A stretch of DNA of 20,480 nucleotides. Source: Deltaproteobacteria bacterium (GTDB taxonomy: Bacteria > Desulfobacterota > Binatia > UBA9968). Within the stretch, counting starts at the first letter, position 1, and every line of letters starts with the position of its first letter. The stretch lies in the NCBI GenBank assembly GCA_023250495.1, contig JAHFAP010000027.1:1-20480 (forward strand). The letters run 5' to 3'. Below are positions 7,863 to 15,260 of the stretch, one piece after another. The translations under genes and the position numbers were made by a program. The notes under the pieces are model-generated. The model was not told the origin of the DNA, did not search any database, and saw only the letters and a program-made list of their open reading frames with translations.

Positions 7863-7905
7863 AAACAACAAAAAGAGGGCCGGGTAAAACCAACCCGACC
7901 CTCTT
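7861..7905 (-). terminator. Rho-independent terminator of htrA
   Basis: The arms 7893-7905 and 7873-7885 pair over 13 positions around a 7-base loop. The single non-Watson-Crick position is a G-U pair in the minus-strand RNA but an A-C mismatch in the plus-strand RNA, so it works on the minus strand. It is followed by TTTTTGTTGTTTTT running into the mrcB -35 box, and lies 30 bp after the htrA stop. Confidence 0.93.
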
Positions 7906-7934
7906 AATCAATCTAAGGGGACCTGTTGCTGGAT

Positions 7935-9419
7935 CTATCGAGAAGGCTTTAATGCGAGAAACAGCGTGCTTTCTCCACGCCGCACTAAGAACAGGAATCC
8001 CTTGCCTTTTTTGACGTCGGCCAAGGCCTTGCGGTAATCAGCGACCTTGCGAACCGGCTTGCGATCCACTTCCAAAACGATATCTCCCCGGCGCAGCCCG
8101 GCATCGTCCGCCGGACTTCCGGGTTCCACTGCGGCAATAACGACGCCTTCAGGCCGCTCCAGGCCCAGGCTCTCGGCGATCTGTGGAGTCACCTGCTGAA
8201 CCGTCAAGCCGAGCTCTCCCTTCTCCGGGCTTGAGGCGACCACCTCTTCCTCTTTCATCTCGCCGACCGCGACCGTGAGCGTGACCTCTTTTTTATCCCG
8301 CAGAACCTTCAGGCGGACCTTTCTATCCACTGGGGTGCGGGCCACTATGATGGGAAGGTCGCTGGACTCTTTGATCTCCTTTCCGTCGAACTCGATGATG
8401 ACGTCGCCGACCTTGATGCCCGCCCCTTCTGCCGGCCCGCCTTTGGTGACATCGGCCACCAGCGCGCCCTTCGGCTTATCGACTCCAAGGGATTCCGCGA
8501 TCTCCGGAGTGACCTTTTGAATGAGCACGCCCAGATAGCCCCGGGTCACTTTCCCCTTACCCTTCAGTTGGGGGAGTAATTCCTTCACCAAGTTAATGGG
8601 GATCGCAAAGCCGATCCCGATGTTCGTGCCTGACCTGCTGTAGATCGCCGAGTTGATCCCCACAACCTCGCCGTGCAGATTGATCAAAGGCCCTCCAGAG
8701 TTTCCCGGGTTGATGGAGGCGTCGGTTTGGATGAAGTTGTCGTAGGGCCCGCCGATGTGCCTTCCCTTAGCGCTGACGATGCCGGAAGTTACAGTGTTGT
8801 CCAGTCCGAAGGGGTTGCCGATGGCCATGACCCATTCCCCAACCTCAAGGCGATCCGAATCTCCCAACGGGGCCACCGGAAGACTCTCCTTGGCGTTGAT
8901 CTTGATCACGGCGACATCCGTTTTTGCGTCCCGGCCAATGACCTTGGCCTCAAATTCTCTTTCGTCCGCCAGCTTCACCAGAATTTTCTGGGCGTTCTCC
9001 ACCACATGGTTGTTGGTAAGAATAGAGCCGTCTCGATCGATGATGAAGCCCGACCCGAGACTCTTCTGCCGAAACGGACCGCGAGGACCCGGACCGCCGA
9101 AGAACCTTCTCCAAAAATCACCGAAGGGGTCCTCTTCGCCAAAAGGATTCTCGAAGCCCTGGCCCCCTTGGCTGACTTGAGTCGTAGAGACGTTCACCAC
9201 GACAGGCTTCAGTCTCTTCGCCAGGTTGACAAAGTCAGGCAATCCCTGCGGCGCGACCGTCGGCTGGGCCTCTGGACTCGCGGTGCCTCCCCATAAACTA
9301 ACGAGCCGCGCCCCAGCGAACCAATCACTCACTCCCAGGCCGGCCAACAAGGAGACCAACGCCACAATGAGCAGCCCCCGCACCCCTACTTGCCTGTTCC
9401 AAATCCCCTTATCTTCCAT
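7935..9419 (-). CDS. degP: HtrA/DegP-family periplasmic serine protease-chaperone
   Basis: A 494-residue trypsin-like protease with two PDZ domains that degrades or refolds damaged envelope proteins. A hydrophobic N-terminal segment (about 14-30) serves as signal or anchor. The triad is His138 (TNNHVV), Asp168 (AKTDVAVIK) and Ser241 (NPGNSGGPL). PDZ1 spans about 285-375 (GYLGVLIQ onward) and PDZ2 about 395-490 (LGLTVQQVTPQIAESLGLE onward). The Gly/Phe/Pro-rich stretch around 85-118 is the LA-loop region usual in DegP/DegQ/MucD. The start ATG has GGAG six bases upstream, and that site overlaps the stop codon of the DUF1844 gene, implying coupling. A strong terminator follows. MucD-like is an equally good label. 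Confidence 0.95.
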   Translation of the reverse strand: MEDKGIWNRQVGVRGLLIVALVSLLAGLGVSDWFAGARLVSLWGGTASPEAQPTVAPQGLPDFVNLAKRLKPVVVNVSTTQVSQGGQGFENPFGEEDPFGDFWRRFFGGPGPRGPFRQKSLGSGFIIDRDGSILTNNHVVENAQKILVKLADEREFEAKVIGRDAKTDVAVIKINAKESLPVAPLGDSDRLEVGEWVMAIGNPFGLDNTVTSGIVSAKGRHIGGPYDNFIQTDASINPGNSGGPLINLHGEVVGINSAIYSRSGTNIGIGFAIPINLVKELLPQLKGKGKVTRGYLGVLIQKVTPEIAESLGVDKPKGALVADVTKGGPAEGAGIKVGDVIIEFDGKEIKESSDLPIIVARTPVDRKVRLKVLRDKKEVTLTVAVGEMKEEEVVASSPEKGELGLTVQQVTPQIAESLGLERPEGVVIAAVEPGSPADDAGLRRGDIVLEVDRKPVRKVADYRKALADVKKGKGFLFLVRRGESTLFLALKPSR

Positions 9420-9428
9420 CAGAAACTC

Positions 9429-9860
9429 CTATTTCTTCTTCACCGCTTCTACGTATCTCATGCGCAGATCATAGAGGACGTCCTCCATGATCTGCTCTTC
9501 TCCGCGATCAAGATTCCCGCGGGTTTTCTCCCGCAACACGCCGATGATATCGATCATCTGCTTGGCCACCGCAAAATCGCTCTCGACCTTCCCGGTTAAA
9601 GGATTCGGGATCTCCCCGAGATGCATCAGGGCTTGCGTGCTCAGACTAATGACAAAAGTCGAGAAGTTAATCTCAGGCAGCGGCTCGCCAGATTCCTTTT
9701 GCCCTTCGCCAACTCCCTCGCTCGGCTCTTTTTCTGCTGCCTCCGAGGATGGCTCCACCTTTTCGGCGGCCTCGCGCGGCTCCCCGGTCTGGGACGAGAA
9801 CCTGCGCCGGTCTTCCACCTTAAAGCCTCTGCCTTCTGCTTTTTCTCCCGCTTCAGCCAT
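9429..9860 (-). CDS. DUF1844 family protein
   Basis: A 143-residue protein from the ATG at 9860, which has GGGAGG just upstream; the frame extends six codons further to a TTG at 9878, which I reject. The N-terminal half (1-60) is charged, Glu/Lys-rich and probably disordered. The C-terminal half carries the DUF1844 pattern: FSTFVISLSTQALMHLGEIP, then AKQMIDIIGVLREKT, then a helical end LYDLRMRYVEAVKK. The function of this family is not established. It is placed 9 bp before htrA with its stop inside the htrA ribosome-binding site, and downstream of htpX, so it belongs to an envelope protein quality-control cluster by position. Confidence 0.88.
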   Translation of the reverse strand: MAEAGEKAEGRGFKVEDRRRFSSQTGEPREAAEKVEPSSEAAEKEPSEGVGEGQKESGEPLPEINFSTFVISLSTQALMHLGEIPNPLTGKVESDFAVAKQMIDIIGVLREKTRGNLDRGEEQIMEDVLYDLRMRYVEAVKKK

Positions 9861-9956
9861 CGAGCCTCCCGGCGCCAAGTTCAGAGAGAAAAGAAATAGC
9901 CGAAACGTTGCTGCCCGCGCGGATGGCGGCCCAAGCCATTTTTGCCAAAAAGATCC

Positions 9957-10805
9957 TCAACGAGTCATGGCGCGGAGCCGCGCAATCCTTTCCTCGATCG
10001 GCGGGTGGGTGCTGAAGAGAGTGAGGAACGATCCGCCCGAAAGAGGATTCACGATAAACATGTGGGCAGTCTCGGGGCGCGCTTCCATCGGGATCATCTC
10101 GCTCCCACGGGCCAGCTTTTCTAAGGCTGAGGCCAGACCAAGGGGATTCCCCACAGTCTTCGCCCCGCTGGCGTCAGCGAGAAATTCTCTCGAGCGGGAG
10201 ATGGCCATCTGAATAATGACCGCCGCTATGGGGGCGAGTATCGACATCAAGATCAGCCCCAGAGCTCCGCCACCGCCTTCCTCGTCCCGCTCCCGCCCCA
10301 TGCCGAAAAATGCCGCCCAGCGGGCCATGCTGGCAAGCATCATAATGACCCCCGCAAGCGCGGCAGCAAGGCTGCCGATCAGGATATCGCGATTTTTAAC
10401 GTGGGAAAGTTCGTGACCGAGCACCCCCTCCAACTCCTCCCGATTCATGATCTGCAGGATTCCTTCTGTGACTGCGACGACTGCATGTTCAGGATTCCTT
10501 CCGGTCGCGAAGGCGTTCGGAGACTGGGAAGGAATGACATAAAGCCGAGGCATCGGGAGCTGAGTGCGCAGGGCGAGATCGCGAACGATCTGGTGCAGTT
10601 CAGGGGCCTCGTCTGCGCCCACTTCCCGCGCCTGATACATGGCGAGAACAATCTTGTCCGAAAACCAGTAGCTTCCGAAATTCATCAGCAGGGAGAAGAC
10701 AAACGCGATCACCAGGCCTTGTGATCCGCCGAAGAGTTGCCCAATGGCGAGGATGATCCCCGTCAACAGACCCAAAAGGAGCGCCGTCTTTAGGGAGTTC
10801 GTCAT
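9957..10805 (-). CDS. htpX: HtpX-like membrane zinc metalloprotease (M48B)
   Basis: A 282-residue membrane protease that cleaves misfolded inner-membrane proteins. The ATG at 10805 has a full AAGGAGG site at good distance; a TTG eight codons upstream lies before that site and is rejected. Membrane segments are at about 7-24 and 30-45, then at 142-163 and 181-203. The zinc site is HELSH (131-135) with the third ligand Glu207 in SREFLADASGA. SPNAFATG (95-102) is also conserved in the family. A TTGACA-N17-TAAAGT promoter overlaps the end of the upstream glycosyltransferase gene. The DUF1844 and htrA genes follow on the same strand, 96 bp downstream. Confidence 0.96.
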   Translation of the reverse strand: MTNSLKTALLLGLLTGIILAIGQLFGGSQGLVIAFVFSLLMNFGSYWFSDKIVLAMYQAREVGADEAPELHQIVRDLALRTQLPMPRLYVIPSQSPNAFATGRNPEHAVVAVTEGILQIMNREELEGVLGHELSHVKNRDILIGSLAAALAGVIMMLASMARWAAFFGMGRERDEEGGGGALGLILMSILAPIAAVIIQMAISRSREFLADASGAKTVGNPLGLASALEKLARGSEMIPMEARPETAHMFIVNPLSGGSFLTLFSTHPPIEERIARLRAMTR

Positions 10806-10863
10806 CTTTGATCCTCCTTTACCGACCAACTCCGCTGCATCAAATTTGTCTGCACTGGATTCA

Positions 10864-10892
10864 ACTTTAATGCCTGCCTACCCCCTTGTCAA
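10864..10892 (-). promoter_or_regulatory. Candidate sigma70 promoter of htpX
   Basis: On the minus strand TTGACA (10892-10887), a 17-base spacer and TAAAGT (10869-10864) overlap the last codons of the GT9 gene. Transcription would start about 50 bases before the htpX ATG. The -35 is perfect and the -10 matches 4 of 6. Confidence 0.6.
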
Positions 10893-11880
10893 GGAGGTTG
10901 CCGCGCGGGAACTCACCTTCTCCGCGCGCGAGTAAACGTTGCAGCAAACCGATCATCGCTGCTGGTCTCAGCGTGGTTAAACATCTGCGGTGCGGGCAAC
11001 TCTTCATCACCCAACGGGCGCAGGGAGAGCACTCGACGTTCTGGCTGACGACTGTCACCCGCTTGCCCCGTGGCGCCCATTGCGCTCGATCCGTTGGGCC
11101 AAAGAGCGCAACCGCCTCAACTCCGACCGCAGCCGCCAAATGGGTCAGCCCGCTGTCATTACCCAGATAGAGGTCACACAGGGACAGCAGGGCAGCGACT
11201 TTTGCCAGATCCAGGTTGCGCGCGACGATCGCGCTGCCCCAGTTGTAACCATTCCCCAACCACTCACCTTCGGCTGGCCCAAGGATAATCAAGCTCCCAC
11301 CTCCCGCGGCTTCCTCCCACCATCTCTGCACCTGGCGGAAAAACTCAACGGGCCAATTTTTCTCTCTGGCCCCGCTGCCCGGAGCCAGGGCGAGAATTCT
11401 TTTCTTTTCGAAGCCGATTTCACTTAAGTAGCGCCGGCCCCAAGCCAAAGCATCGGCTCTTAATGGAACAGTTGGAAATGTTTCTCCCGATGGCCGCTCC
11501 GTCACACAGTTGAGATAGTAATCCGAGATATGGACTTGCGAATCGGGCGGCCGGAAAGGAAACAGCTTCACTCTGCCGCCGGCGAGAAGCTTGAGATGTG
11601 TCGCGAACTCCCGTTGACCGCTCCCCATCCAGGAATAAATCGACTCGTAGGGATCGAAGAATCGTCTGAGATTTTCCTCCCGCTCAGCGCCTGGAACAAA
11701 GAGACGAGTGATCTCGTAGCGCTCAATGGAACGGACTTGAACAGCCGGAGAAACCAAACCCGCATACTCCGAGCGAGCAAGAAGATCCACGCTTCGATCC
11801 CGTGCCAGATTTTCAAGCGCCGGAAGAAAACAGATAAAATCTCCCAGAGCTCCGGGGAAAAAAACCAGAGTTCTTTCCAA
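10867..11880 (-). CDS. Glycosyltransferase family 9 (heptosyltransferase-like)
   Basis: A 337-residue GT-B protein, from the TTG at 11880 (GAAGG just upstream). It begins directly with the GT9 opening LVFFPGALGDFICFLPAL, whose Asp14 sits at the catalytic-base position. Further motifs are APGSG (166-170), the nucleotide-sugar site LYLGNDSGLTHLAAAVG (about 237-253) and ALFGPTD. The C-terminal cysteines CSPC and CPHRRCL are usual in ADP-heptose:LPS heptosyltransferases and relatives. It probably adds heptose or another sugar to LPS core or a related glycan; the exact acceptor is unknown. The frame can be extended to an ATG at 11946, but this codon overlaps a good extended -10 box. It is divergent from the cysteine synthase gene and 61 bp upstream of htpX. 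Confidence 0.87.
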   Translation of the reverse strand: MERTLVFFPGALGDFICFLPALENLARDRSVDLLARSEYAGLVSPAVQVRSIERYEITRLFVPGAEREENLRRFFDPYESIYSWMGSGQREFATHLKLLAGGRVKLFPFRPPDSQVHISDYYLNCVTERPSGETFPTVPLRADALAWGRRYLSEIGFEKKRILALAPGSGAREKNWPVEFFRQVQRWWEEAAGGGSLIILGPAEGEWLGNGYNWGSAIVARNLDLAKVAALLSLCDLYLGNDSGLTHLAAAVGVEAVALFGPTDRAQWAPRGKRVTVVSQNVECSPCARWVMKSCPHRRCLTTLRPAAMIGLLQRLLARGEGEFPRGNLLDKGVGRH

Positions 11881-11936
11881 GCTAGCCTTCGCTCTCGACC
11901 GTGAAAAAGAATTTGAATTGACTTTCCACTGGCGAG

Positions 11937-11965
11937 AATATAGCATACGCCACAGTTCAGTCGAA
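11937..11965 (-). promoter_or_regulatory. Candidate extended -10 promoter of the GT9 gene
   Basis: On the minus strand TTCGAC (11965-11960), 17 bases and TATATT (11942-11937), preceded by TGC to give an extended -10. Transcription would start around 11930, about 50 bases before the TTG at 11880 and downstream of the alternative ATG at 11946. Confidence 0.55.
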
Positions 11966-11997
11966 CCTTCGCGCGTAACAGAAGAAGAGCACGAGCT

Positions 11998-12951
11998 GTG
12001 GCAAGCTTAAACGGCGCCCGATCGATTCTCGACCTCATCGGCTCCACCCCGGTTGTCAAATTAAGAATCCTCCCTGGCAAAAACGACGCCGAGGTTTGGG
12101 CGAAGCTGGAATCCTTCAATCCGGGGGGCTCGGTAAAGGACCGGATCTGCCTCAGCATGATCGAGGCGGCGGAGCGTGAACAGAGGCTCAAGCCCGGCGC
12201 CACGATCGTGGAACCGACGAGCGGCAATACCGGCATTGGGCTTGCTCTCGTGGCCGCGGTCAAAGGATACCGTCTGATCCTCACCATGCCCGACACGATG
12301 AGCGAAGAGAGACGCAGCCTGCTGGCGGCGTATGGCGCGAGAATTATTCTGACCCCGGACACCAAAGGAATGGGCGGCGCGATCCGTAAGGCCGAGGAGC
12401 TGCTCCTTGAACATACGGACTATTTCATGCCGCAGCAATTCAACAATCCGGCGAATCCGGAAGCCCATCGGCGCACCACGGCGGTTGAGCTGCTCAAGCA
12501 ATTTAAACAGATCGACGCCTTTGTGACGGGAGTCGGGACTGGCGGGACTATAACCGGAGTCGGCGAGGTCCTCAAAGACAGCATGAAGGATGTTAGGATC
12601 TGCGCAGTGGAGCCCGCCGCTTCTCCGGTAATCTCGGGGGGAGAGCCCGGCTACCACAAGATTCAAGGAATCGGAGCAGGTTTCATCCCAGCCGTTTTAA
12701 ACCGCCAAATCATAGACGAGATCGTCGCGGTCAGCGACGAGGACGCTGCTCGGTGCACGCGCAGACTGGCGCTGGAGGAAGGCATCCTGGTAGGGATCTC
12801 TTCCGGAGCCGCCTGCTGCGCCGCGCTTAAGATCGCAAGGAGCCTGGGCAAAGGGCACGTCGTGGTCGCCGTGTTCGCGGACAAAGGCGAGCATTATCTC
12901 AGCACAGACATTTTCAGCGAGCGGCAGTGGACGCAAAATTCGAAGGACTGA
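11998..12951 (+). CDS. cysK: Cysteine synthase (O-acetylserine sulfhydrylase family, PLP-dependent)
   Basis: A 317-residue fold-type II PLP enzyme that makes cysteine from O-acetylserine (or a related activated serine) and sulfide. The Schiff-base Lys47 is in NPGGSVKDR. The substrate loop is PTSGNTG (73-79), the phosphate-binding loop GVGTGGT (178-184), and the C-terminal GISSGAA holds the Ser that contacts the pyridine nitrogen. The family could also include CysM or a cystathionine-type variant; the CysK/CysM split is not resolved by eye. It starts with GTG and has only a weak GA-rich ribosome-binding region. Its 3' end overlaps the LarE-type gene by 25 bp in another frame, implying co-transcription and a shared sulfur theme. 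Confidence 0.93.
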   Translation: MASLNGARSILDLIGSTPVVKLRILPGKNDAEVWAKLESFNPGGSVKDRICLSMIEAAEREQRLKPGATIVEPTSGNTGIGLALVAAVKGYRLILTMPDTMSEERRSLLAAYGARIILTPDTKGMGGAIRKAEELLLEHTDYFMPQQFNNPANPEAHRRTTAVELLKQFKQIDAFVTGVGTGGTITGVGEVLKDSMKDVRICAVEPAASPVISGGEPGYHKIQGIGAGFIPAVLNRQIIDEIVAVSDEDAARCTRRLALEEGILVGISSGAACCAALKIARSLGKGHVVVAVFADKGEHYLSTDIFSERQWTQNSKD

Positions 12952-13739
12952 AAGAGATCTTGAGAGGCGCGGATGGGCTCCTGGTGGCCTTCTCCGGCGG
13001 CGTCGATTCAACTTTTCTCCTCAAAACCGCTCATATGGTATTGGGAGATCGCGCGGTCGGCGTCACCGCCTCGTCTCCTACCGCTCCTCCCGGAGAGCTG
13101 GAAGCCGCGCGCGCGCTGGCCGGCCTCATAGGATGCCGACATATCACCATCGATTCGCACGAGTTGGACAACCCGTCCTTCGTCCAGAACCCTGTCAATC
13201 GGTGTTACTTTTGCAAGGACGAGCTCTATCGCATCTGCTGTTGGCAGGCTGACCAGCTAGGGCTTTCCACCGTCGTTGACGGAACCAACCTCGACGATCT
13301 CAAAGACCACCGCCCCGGACTCAAAGCAGCCAAGGAATGGCGCATCCGTCATCCGCTGGTAGAAGCGCGCATGACCAAAGAGGAGATCCGCCGCTACAGC
13401 CGCGATCTCGAGCTTCCCTCCTGGGACAAACCCGCTATCGCCTGTCTCTCTTCCCGTTTCCCTTACGGCACTGAGATCAACGTGGAGAGGCTGCAGAAGA
13501 TAGCGGCCTGTGAAAGAGCGCTCCAGGAGCTTCACTTCCGGGAATTTCGTGTGCGCTACCACGGGGAGGTGGCGCGGATCGAGGTCGCGACTGAAGAAAT
13601 CGACCGGCTCCTTGATAGAGAGACCCGGGAGGCCATCGTCGAGAGATTCAAGGAAATCGGCTTTACCTTCGTGAGCCTCGATCTTCAAGGCTACCGCACC
13701 GGCAGCATGAACGAGTCTCTGAGAAACAAGATCGCTTAG
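12927..13739 (+). CDS. larE: LarE-type ATP-dependent sulfur transferase
   Basis: A 270-residue PP-loop enzyme. In lactate racemase maturation, LarE adenylates the carboxylates of the pyridinium precursor (P2CMN) and inserts sulfur to build the nickel-pincer cofactor. Visible motifs are the PP-loop SGGVDS (23-28), VDGTNLDDLKDHRPG (117-131) and ACLSSRFPYG (172-181). Three cysteines stand out: Cys93 and Cys96 in CYFC, and Cys173, the position of the sacrificial cysteine of the lactobacillus enzyme. Three such cysteines are the pattern linked to LarE forms that hold an iron-sulfur cluster, so catalytic rather than sacrificial chemistry is plausible. The GTG start lies inside the cysteine synthase gene. 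No larA, larB or larC is in the window, so the acceptor is unknown. Confidence 0.92.
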   Translation: MDAKFEGLKEILRGADGLLVAFSGGVDSTFLLKTAHMVLGDRAVGVTASSPTAPPGELEAARALAGLIGCRHITIDSHELDNPSFVQNPVNRCYFCKDELYRICCWQADQLGLSTVVDGTNLDDLKDHRPGLKAAKEWRIRHPLVEARMTKEEIRRYSRDLELPSWDKPAIACLSSRFPYGTEINVERLQKIAACERALQELHFREFRVRYHGEVARIEVATEEIDRLLDRETREAIVERFKEIGFTFVSLDLQGYRTGSMNESLRNKIA

Positions 13740-14431
13740 AGAACCAGCCGTTCGCGGATCAGCGCTTCAGCGAGCAAGAGATCTTCGGGCGTCGTAATCT
13801 TGATGTTGCTCCGGTCGCCTTCCAGAACGCTGACGCTCTTTCCCAGACGCTCCACGAGCATCGCGTCATCGGTCGCTTCTATCCCCTCTCGCTCTGCCTG
13901 AGCGTATGCTTCGCGGAGGATCTCGACCCGGAATGCCTGGGGCGTCTGAATCTCCCATAGGGAATCTCTTGGCGGAGTGGATTCAATGCGCCGCGACGGC
14001 GAGACGGCCTTGATGGTGTCCCTTACCGGCACCCCTACGACGACCGCGCCCTCTTTGAGCGCAGCCTCGACGCACCGGTCAATGAGAGCGGGCGCAACCA
14101 AGGGACGCGCCCCATCATGAACGACAACGACCTGGCAGTCTCTATCCAGCCGCTTTAGTCCCTGCATTACGGAGTCCTGGCGCCTGCGGCCTCCGGGCTG
14201 GAGGAGCCACTCCAGACCGCTCAGCTCACGATCCGATCTGATGAGCTGCTCAAGCTTTGGCTGCTCTTTTTCCGCTGCGACCAAGATCACTCTGCGCGCC
14301 TGAGACGCGGCGAACCGACTGAGCGTGCGGAGAATCAGCGGGCGACCGGCAAGAGACAGAAAGGGTTTGGGGAGATTGCGGCCCATTCTTCTTCCTTCAC
14401 CGGCCGCGACAATCACTGCGTTGACGAGCAT
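13736..14431 (-). CDS. ispD: 2-C-methyl-D-erythritol 4-phosphate cytidylyltransferase IspD
   Basis: A 231-residue enzyme of the MEP isoprenoid pathway that joins CTP and MEP to give CDP-ME. Motifs are the nucleotide-binding VIVAAGEGRRMGRNLPKPF (7-25), GGRRRQDSV, VVHDGARPLV, the VPVRDTIKAV segment, TPQAF and the C-terminal NIKITTPEDL. Length is normal. The ATG at 14431 has GAGG seven bases upstream. The stop overlaps the stop of the convergent larE by three bases. The usual partner ispF does not follow. The gene begins only 14 bases after the T-tract of the carD terminator, so it depends on read-through or on a promoter I cannot pick out. Confidence 0.96.
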   Translation of the reverse strand: MLVNAVIVAAGEGRRMGRNLPKPFLSLAGRPLILRTLSRFAASQARRVILVAAEKEQPKLEQLIRSDRELSGLEWLLQPGGRRRQDSVMQGLKRLDRDCQVVVVHDGARPLVAPALIDRCVEAALKEGAVVVGVPVRDTIKAVSPSRRIESTPPRDSLWEIQTPQAFRVEILREAYAQAEREGIEATDDAMLVERLGKSVSVLEGDRSNIKITTPEDLLLAEALIRERLVL

Positions 14432-14444
14432 GTCAGTCCTCAGG

Positions 14445-14483
14445 AAAAAAACAAAGGGCCGAGGGATCCCCCCCTCGGCCCTT
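14445..14483 (-). terminator. Rho-independent terminator of carD
   Basis: A perfect 12-bp GC-rich stem (14472-14483 with 14454-14465), a 6-base loop, and then TTTGTTTTTTT on the minus strand. It lies 26 bp after the carD stop and immediately before ispD. The plus strand has no T-run after the stem, so it acts on the minus strand. Confidence 0.95.
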
Positions 14484-14508
14484 GCGAACCCGTTCTGCGG
14501 ATGCGAAG

Positions 14509-14991
14509 TTAGTGAGCGAAAATATGACGGAGCTCCTCCATGATTTTGTCCTCGGAGTGCGAACGGGCAATCGAGAGCTCTTTGACCAAGAGGTTTTTCG
14601 CGGTATCAAGCATCTTGCGCTCGCCGAAGGACAATTCCTTGTCCCCCTTCAAAACAAAGAGATCACGCATCACCTTGGCGATCTCCAGGATGGAGCCGGT
14701 TTTTATCTTCTCTGTATACTCGCGATAGCGGCGGTTCCACGTCTGCTGGTCTGCCTCCACCTTTTTCTGGCGCAAGACTTTGTAGACCTGAGAGACCATG
14801 TTCCTGTCGATGACTTTTCTCAGCCCAACCGATTCCACATTGTCGACCGGGATCATAATCTTCATGTCGCTATCGAGAATGCGCAGCATGTAAAATCTCT
14901 TTTCCGTCCCCGAGATGGCCTGGGTCCGGATCGCTTCTATCTGTCCCACGCCATGAGCGGGATATACCACTTTCTCGCCGATCTTAAACAT
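14509..14991 (-). CDS. carD: CarD/CdnL-family RNA polymerase-binding transcription regulator
   Basis: A 160-residue protein. The N-terminal Tudor-like RNA polymerase-interacting domain (about 1-60) shows FKIGEKVVYPAHGVGQIEAI and the strand pair FYMLRILDSDMKIMIPVDN. The C-terminal helical part (about 65-155) carries YREYTEKIKTGSILEIAKVM and the helix rich in Lys/Glu that contacts promoter DNA near the -10. CarD/CdnL proteins bind the beta subunit and stabilise open promoter complexes, mostly at rRNA and housekeeping promoters. The ribosome-binding site AGGAGG is strong and well placed. A strong terminator follows. A 376-bp leader/intergenic region lies upstream. Confidence 0.95.
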   Translation of the reverse strand: MFKIGEKVVYPAHGVGQIEAIRTQAISGTEKRFYMLRILDSDMKIMIPVDNVESVGLRKVIDRNMVSQVYKVLRQKKVEADQQTWNRRYREYTEKIKTGSILEIAKVMRDLFVLKGDKELSFGERKMLDTAKNLLVKELSIARSHSEDKIMEELRHIFAH

Positions 14992-15182
14992 AGCGCCCTC
15001 CTAGAAAGACTAGATTGCCGCACATCCGACGCTCTCGAGGGTTAAGAATCGTGTAGCTAGGAGCCGCGGAGGAGTGATGAGTATTTAGCGAGAGCGGCGG
15101 GAAAAGTCGGCGGGCGAGCATCAACGGTTCACATGTTAGCTCTAGCGCAACCACAATCCGTCCTACCCTGCGGAGAATGTGC

Positions 15183-15217
15183 AAAAAAATTAGCGGTCCC
15201 AGACTTCAGACCGCTAA
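15183..15217 (-). terminator. Rho-independent terminator between rimI and carD
   Basis: A perfect 9-bp stem (TTAGCGGTC 15190-15198 with GACCGCTAA 15209-15217), a 10-base loop, then seven T on the minus strand (15189-15183). It lies 150 bp after the rimI stop and 190 bp before carD. It may end the ferredoxin-rimI transcript, or act as an attenuator in a carD leader. Confidence 0.85.
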
Positions 15218-15230
15218 CTAACATATATCC

Positions 15231-15260
15231 ACCATACACCAGCTGCGCCGCCGCCGTCAA
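15231..15260 (-). promoter_or_regulatory. Weak promoter-like pair just upstream of the terminator
   Basis: On the minus strand TTGACG (15260-15255), 18 bases and TATGGT (15236-15231). The start of transcription would fall only a few bases before the terminator stem at 15217. Matches are 5/6 and 4/6; it may be chance. Confidence 0.3.

Noticed and set aside
8673..9296. A 207-codon plus-strand frame opposite htrA
   Set aside because: Antisense of a well-supported protease gene; composition fits mirrored codon bias, with no motif.
11568..12365. A 265-codon minus-strand frame across the GT9/cysteine synthase divergent region
   Set aside because: It is antisense to the cysteine synthase gene and out of frame with GT9; it spans the promoter region and shows no domain.
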